DNA of 64,000 nucleotides, taken from positions 2,790,001 to 2,854,000 of the forward strand of contig JBCAQO010000002.1 in the NCBI GenBank assembly GCA_039111635.1. Reading direction: 5' to 3'. The DNA is from Heterobasidion occidentale. Its lineage: Eukaryota > Basidiomycota > Agaricomycetes > Russulales > Bondarzewiaceae. The notes under the pieces are model-generated. The model was given only the letters and a program-made list of their open reading frames with translations, ran no database searches and was not told the DNA's origin. Of the stretch, positions 59,652 to 64,000 are shown piece by piece (position 1 is the first letter of the stretch; every line of letters begins with the position of its first letter). The position numbers and the translations under genes are program-made.

Positions 59652-60727
59652 TCAGCTCTTATTCTCCTTGTCCCCATCCCGTTCATCCAAAAGCATATCC
59701 TCCACATCTTCGTTGGGCTTCTGTCTTTTCGACTCCGGCCCAACCCTATTCTCGCTTGCTCGGACAAACCGCTCATCGAGACTCTTCGCCCCAGATCCTC
59801 TGCCGACACTCGTTACAGATGATAGCGCAGTGGGATGATCGCTCATGTGGCCAATACCAGGGTCGTCCAACTCGTCTACCAACCCAAGCCCTCGATGCTC
59901 CATTCCGAGGACAGTTGTGTCAAGTGGTGTACCATCACCTGGCGTGGCCGCACTCAATGCGAGTGGTGGCGGACTGCGAGACGTCGAACGGCGAGCGTCT
60001 CCGTGCAAAAAAGGGATAGGCGAGAATAGTGGTGTACTAGGAACAGAGGAGGATCCGGTGCCAAACGCGGTGGAGGCGATAGCTTCGGGACCCGCTGCCT
60101 GCGGTGACAAGGGCGGGAACGAGTCCCAGGTGGAGGTCACATAGACGGCTTTTTCGATTGCTCGGAGGTATTTCCCGACGGACCTATAATGTTCTCGAGG
60201 GCGAACACATAGATCAGAGATCCGTTGTATTGTGAAAGGAACACTTGCTCAAGTGTCAGTGCAGAAGCGCCCGGCAGCAGTGAAGTGCGACCGACCCATC
60301 GAACCCATCGAGCTGCGCAAATAAGCTCTCCTTGAACGCGCTGGCTTCCTCTTTGGTCAAGTGAACTTTGGGACATGGATCGAGATTAGGAGCCACAGGC
60401 GGACGAGGAGGAAATGGTGGAAGCTTCAATCCTCCGGTTGTGGACGGTTGAGGGGAGAAAAGCCGCAGGCCCTCCGACTTGACAAGTTTTTCCGCATCGG
60501 CGAGGAAGGATGTAATATTCTACGCGTCGAAGCATGTGCAGGTGGTCTCTGAAAATGGCTTCGTGGTCACCCACCTGCTCAATTTTGTACTTGATGATGT
60601 CCCGCAGCTGCTCCCACTGCGTCCTACCAACTGTCAGCCTACACAATTGGTGCAAGAGAGATTTTGGTACGTACTCCACGTCGTCCGTCGATGCGATACG
60701 TTCGAGGGTCGCGTCATAATCTAGCAT
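59652..60727 (-). CDS. PSY4: Protein phosphatase 4 regulatory subunit 2
   Basis: Regulatory subunit of PP4 (PPP4R2/Psy4), linked to DNA-damage recovery and splicing-factor dephosphorylation. The start is at 60727 (MLDYDATLERIAST); a longer open frame upstream lacks ATG. The helical domain reads EYVPKSLLHQLCRLTVGRTQ, WEQLRDIIKYKIEQNI, then HLTKEEASAFKESLFAQLDGF. It goes on with FTIQRISDLCVRPREHY and GKYLRAIEKAVYVTSTWDSF, as in PPP4R2 proteins. The C-terminal half is disordered, Ser/Pro- and acid-rich (LDERFVRASENRVGPESKRQ), and ends at 59652. Introns interrupt the first half. Confidence 0.85.
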
Positions 60728-61016
60728 AGCTGCAGCCTCCGATTCGGGATCACACGAAGATAAAAGGCGCACCTTCGGACCATTTGAAACCAGAAGAGAT
60801 GCTATGCGCGTCGCGGGCCATAGCCATGGCAGTCCTGGAGGCTTAGCGAACAAGAGCCAGACACGGTGGGTAAGGTAGGCGGTGCAAGAAGGCCGAGCTT
60901 GTCCCCTTCCACGATTGAATTTCCTTCATCACGTGTTGGCTGGGACCACTACGTATATATAACCGTGGCGGTTCTGCCCCGAGGCCAAGCGTCCCCTCCC
61001 GCAGTCGCCCAGATTA

Positions 61017-62647
61017 ATGACAGTCATGCCCGGATTTCTCATGTTTGGCTCTGGTGACACTGGACGTCCCAGACGCAAAACTGACAACGTAAGAAGGAGG
61101 AAGCTGCTGCTTTCGTACGCCCCAGACTGGTGAGTGTAGATAATGAGCCACTTTATGGTCTCTTGGCTGACTCGAGAAATGCAAGGGTCGTGACGATCGT
61201 GTTAGCGTACGCGTCAAACATTCTCTGCTGTATAGAATCGAGCCATTGAATTTGTCACAGAGCTGCATTCTTTGCCTTGGACAAAGTTACGGGATTCAAA
61301 CGGGAGTTCTCGGTGACGGATACCTCGTAAAGTCATTCCGACCATTATTTTGAGACTGGAAGCTGACAAAATTGAACCGCCAGGCTGCGGCATCCGTAAG
61401 CAGCATAGCTATATCCCAGTACTCCCATAATTGAAAATCATGGCAGTTATGCTGTACACGAACGAGTTCCGGTACGTTTCATTTTCAAGATGTTCTTCCC
61501 GCGCAGCATAGATCCGAGCAGGATGATTATAGAATCTTGCGTTGTACATGATTGCAATCGTTGCCCCCATAGTCCTGCAATGGGTGGCAAACTTCTTCAC
61601 CATTCGATCATGGTGGGACGCCCATAACAGTACCCTCGGAGGTAAGTCAGATAGCATAGACTCTGTACAAGTCTCGGTAGGCTGAACTCATTCAGTGATC
61701 CTCGGGCTCTCTCTTACTGGCGCAATAACTCAATTCGCGAAGATCACAGTTGGTCGCCCGCGACCAGGTAATTCAGCTTTCTCATACTCATCATCGGTGA
61801 ACCATCGAACCATGCTGAAAACCACACGACAGATCTTATTTCTCGGTGTAATCCTGCCGAGGGAACCGTTGACCCAACATTTGGCCTTTCATCGGCTGCT
61901 ATCTGCAACCAGAGCAGCACGTATATCCTCGAAGACGGGTTCCGTAGCTTCCCCAGTGGCCATTCCAGCCGTGAGTATCGTTCCTACGTTCAGAATACGT
62001 GTTCTTATTTCGGAGACGGTCAAGTATCGTTTGCTGGTCTCGGATTCTTGTCCTTCTACCTCGCCGGTAAGATGCATCTGTTTGACAGGCGAGGACATGC
62101 TGTGAGGCACTTTCGCTCTATCCGAGTACCCGCAATTTTTTTGACAAGGTGTTCGAATCAATATAGGCGAAAGCATGGATCGCATTGACGCCATTGGCGG
62201 GTGCCTCTCTCGTGGCCATCTCCCGTACGATGGATTATCGTCGTGAGTCCTCTCGTCTTCTCAAAGATTCTATATAGAGTGAAACCGATACATCGCCTGC
62301 TAGACCATTGGCAGGATGTCCTCACCGGCTCCATCCTAGGTCTCGTAACCACATACTTTGCCTACCGACAATACTACCCCTCCCTTGCGTCGGAGCATTC
62401 CCACCGTCCCTATTCTCCTCGCATCAAACGTGACGAGGACACACTCCCGATACACCGGCCGAGTCCCTCTGCCGATGCAATGTATTCTGGCGCCAGTGGC
62501 CACGGCACATCTCAGTACCATGATGGCAGTGAGGAAGAGGTCGAGTTGGTAGACGGCACTGTGCGCCGAGGCGGACCAGGCCCATTGGAGGATGTTTGGA
62601 AGGACGGCGACGAACGGAGGAAACTGCCTCATGACGGTGCCATCTGA
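61017..62647 (+). CDS. DPP1: PAP2-type lipid phosphate phosphatase (Dpp1-like)
   Basis: Membrane enzyme removing phosphate from phosphatidate or diacylglycerol pyrophosphate at vacuole or ER membranes. The start is 61017 (MTVMPGFLMFGSGDTGRPRR). The three motifs are in order: KITVGRPRP (motif 1), SFPSGHSSLSFAGLGFLSFY (motif 2) and SRTMDYRHHWQDVLTGS (motif 3, with catalytic His). Hydrophobic segments around them fit about six helices. The tail after YFAYRQYYPSL is hydrophilic, with SEEEVELVDGTVRR, and ends LPHDGAI at 62647. Several short exons lie before motif 1, and not all were fixed. Confidence 0.88.
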
Positions 62648-62848
62648 TCGCAGACTTGATCCAATGATTCTTTCCAGCACCGACGAGGACTTTTATACAA
62701 TGACTGCACTGATGCTGGGGCCAAAGATTGACCATTTATACAACACAAAAACGTATGACATGGCTGATGAGACTGCGTGACCGTCAAATGTCGGGTCACG
62801 TTGGGGTATCTGGCAGAAATAGTGAATAAAAAGGACACACGAATGGTA

Positions 62849-62933
62849 TCCTTCGAGCCGGGATCGAACCAGCGACATCAAGATGAACGTTACCCATTAC
62901 AGTCTTGCGCTCTTCCAACTGAGCTATCGAAGG
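62849..62933 (-). tRNA. tRNA-Tyr (GTA) with 12-nt intron
   Basis: On the minus strand the acceptor is CCTTCGA/TCGAAGG and the D-arm GCTC...GAGC. The anticodon stem CAAGA/TCTTG encloses CTGTAA, a 12-nt intron and A. The T-arm is GCTGG-TTCGATC-CCGGC and position 73 is A. C1-G72 and A73 are as expected for Tyr, and the intron is normal for eukaryotic Tyr genes. A T5 run follows. Confidence 0.93.
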
Positions 62934-63087
62934 ATACTATACACGTGCCTTTGCCTCAATATATGGTGCATAACAGCAGCGGCAGCGAAATGCTGCGGTG
63001 GAACTGTACAGTTTTGAACCTTGTTCTGTCCCACGCTCCCATCCACGCTCGACGACATCGCCAGCCGCCACGACCTCGCAGATTCAC

Positions 63088-63601
63088 AATGGAGAACGAT
63101 CAGGTGCGTCCGGCTGCTCTTTATGCACACTGTTCGCCCGCATATCTGACGCGCGGTGTTGTTCCGTTTGACAGGGTATTCTCGTCGACCTTTACGTCCC
63201 GCGCAAGTGCTCGGCGACCAGTGCGTGCCCCTCCTTCCGCATGCTCTCCCGTGCTCGCTCCGCATCCAAGCGGCGTCGCTGATGAGACCCTTCTTTCTTT
63301 CCTTCCTGCGCCCCCTCCCCCGTCATCTCAAAGACCGCCTCATCACCTCGAAGGACCACGCGTCCGTCCAGATTAGCGTCGCCGACGTCGACGCTAACGG
63401 CCGCGCGCTTGCCACCTCCACCTCGTTCGCTCTCTGCGGACAGGTCCGGGCCAACGGCGAGAGCGACGACTCCATCAACCGGCTGGCGACCAGGGCTGGA
63501 CGTGAGTCGCGCCGTTTCCATCTGTTCGCAGGTTGCGGTTCGAGTGCTGACCTTTGTTCGTCGGCGCAGTTCTCCGCAATGTCTGGTCATACCAAAAGTA
63601 G
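63088..63601 (+). CDS. RPS21: 40S ribosomal protein eS21
   Basis: Small-subunit ribosomal protein. The start at 63088 gives MENDQ, then an intron. The second exon begins GILVDLYVPRKCSATSRL. Blocks KDHASVQISVADVDANGRAL and YALCGQVRANGESDDSINRL-like sequence follow (here TSFALCGQ). After a last intron, LLRNVWSYQK ends with TAG at 63599-63601. The protein is about 87 residues, the normal length. Confidence 0.95.
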
Positions 63602-63919
63602 TGGGCTCGTCTGAGCTTAGAGCGTACGAGAGGTGTCCTTGTATTGTTGCATTTCCATCGGTCTCTTTTTGCAATCTCCTTCATCACGCATCCCGATCTG
63701 GCACCGAGCAGACCCAATGCACTCGCCGATCTGTCAGATTCAATCGACCGTGGCGAGCCACGACGCTTGGTGCGTATCAAGAAAACTACACAGAAATACA
63801 TGGAAGCGATCATGCGGGGTCGTGTATCGTATACAACAGAAAAGCAATGCGAGATGTGTAGTGTGAGTTGTATGCGTATCGAGTCCGAATTGCCTCTATC
63901 CCTTCCTTTCATTCTATGC

Positions 63920-64000
63920 CTACCTCGTGTCCAACAGCTCTCGCAGTTCGGCGCTTAATTCTGGGATGGGGACGTTCGCCGTGGGCGTCTCGGCGGACTG
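63920..64000 (-). CDS. C-terminal fragment of a gene leaving the window
   Basis: On the minus strand an open frame enters from the right edge and ends VPIPELSAELRELLDTR with TAG at 63920. Only 26 codons are in the window, so the product cannot be named. The spacing from the convergent RPS21 stop (about 320 bp) fits two 3' untranslated regions. Confidence 0.4.
   Translation of the reverse strand, partial: QSAETPTANVPIPELSAELRELLDTR

Overview
The window is nuclear DNA of a filamentous basidiomycete, most likely an agaricomycete wood or litter decayer. Genes are packed on both strands and cut by many introns of about 50-65 nt with GT(A/G)AGT-type donors and CTRAY branch points. It carries TSC1 and an INPP5F-type Sac phosphatase. 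It also has a secreted haem-cytochrome/CBM1 protein of a kind known from white-rot fungi. All calls come from reading translations and splice sites by eye; no database was searched, and splice models are exact only where stated.

Layout. 1-17.8 kb: LIM-domain scaffold (+), Sac/hSac2 phosphoinositide phosphatase (-), proteasome beta5 PRE2 (-) divergent from SUMO E2 UBC9 (+), SNU13 (-), a TATA-driven AA8-CBM1 cytochrome (+), a retropepsin-fold-like protein without the catalytic Asp motif (+), and a poorly resolved membrane protein (+). 18-32 kb: a gene whose exons join an IST1 (ESCRT-III) domain to a TBC RabGAP domain (+), GPI15 (-) divergent from ALG3 (+), TRAPPC10/TRS130 (+), DEAD-box helicase RRP3 (+), and a 2OG-Fe(II) oxygenase (-). 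33-38 kb is gene-poor: two intron-bearing tRNA-Asn(GTT), one intron-bearing tRNA-Ser(GCT), a shrunken tRNA-like relic, diverged repeats, and SER1 (-) with an 11-nt micro-exon. 38-47 kb: HSP90 (-) with two perfect heat-shock elements upstream and a C-terminus of MEEID, an APH-like kinase pseudogene (+), TSC1/hamartin (-) and a DUF1264 gene (-); the last three all show reading-frame lesions. 47-64 kb: housekeeping genes NAC-alpha (+), TRM9 (-), ALG13 (-), PRO3 (+), RPT3 (-), CBC2 (+), an RRM protein (-), SNRNP27 (+), eIF1 (-), a basic GR-rich protein (+), PPP4R2 (-), a PAP2 lipid phosphatase (+), tRNA-Tyr(GTA) (-), RPS21 (+), and the C-terminal end of a further gene running off the right edge (-).

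Themes. Protein turnover and modification (PRE2, RPT3, UBC9), endomembrane traffic and phosphoinositides (Sac2-like, IST1-TBC, TRAPPC10, lipid phosphatase), ER glycan and GPI assembly (GPI15, ALG3, ALG13), RNA processing and translation (SNU13, RRP3, SNRNP27, CBC2, TRM9, eIF1, RPS21), and TOR/stress control (TSC1, HSP90). They do not form one pathway cluster. The most interesting observations are the IST1-TBC fusion, the degenerate retropepsin-like fold, the SER1 micro-exon, the non-canonical GC-AG introns, the HSP90 tail variant and the lesion-rich 41-47 kb stretch.
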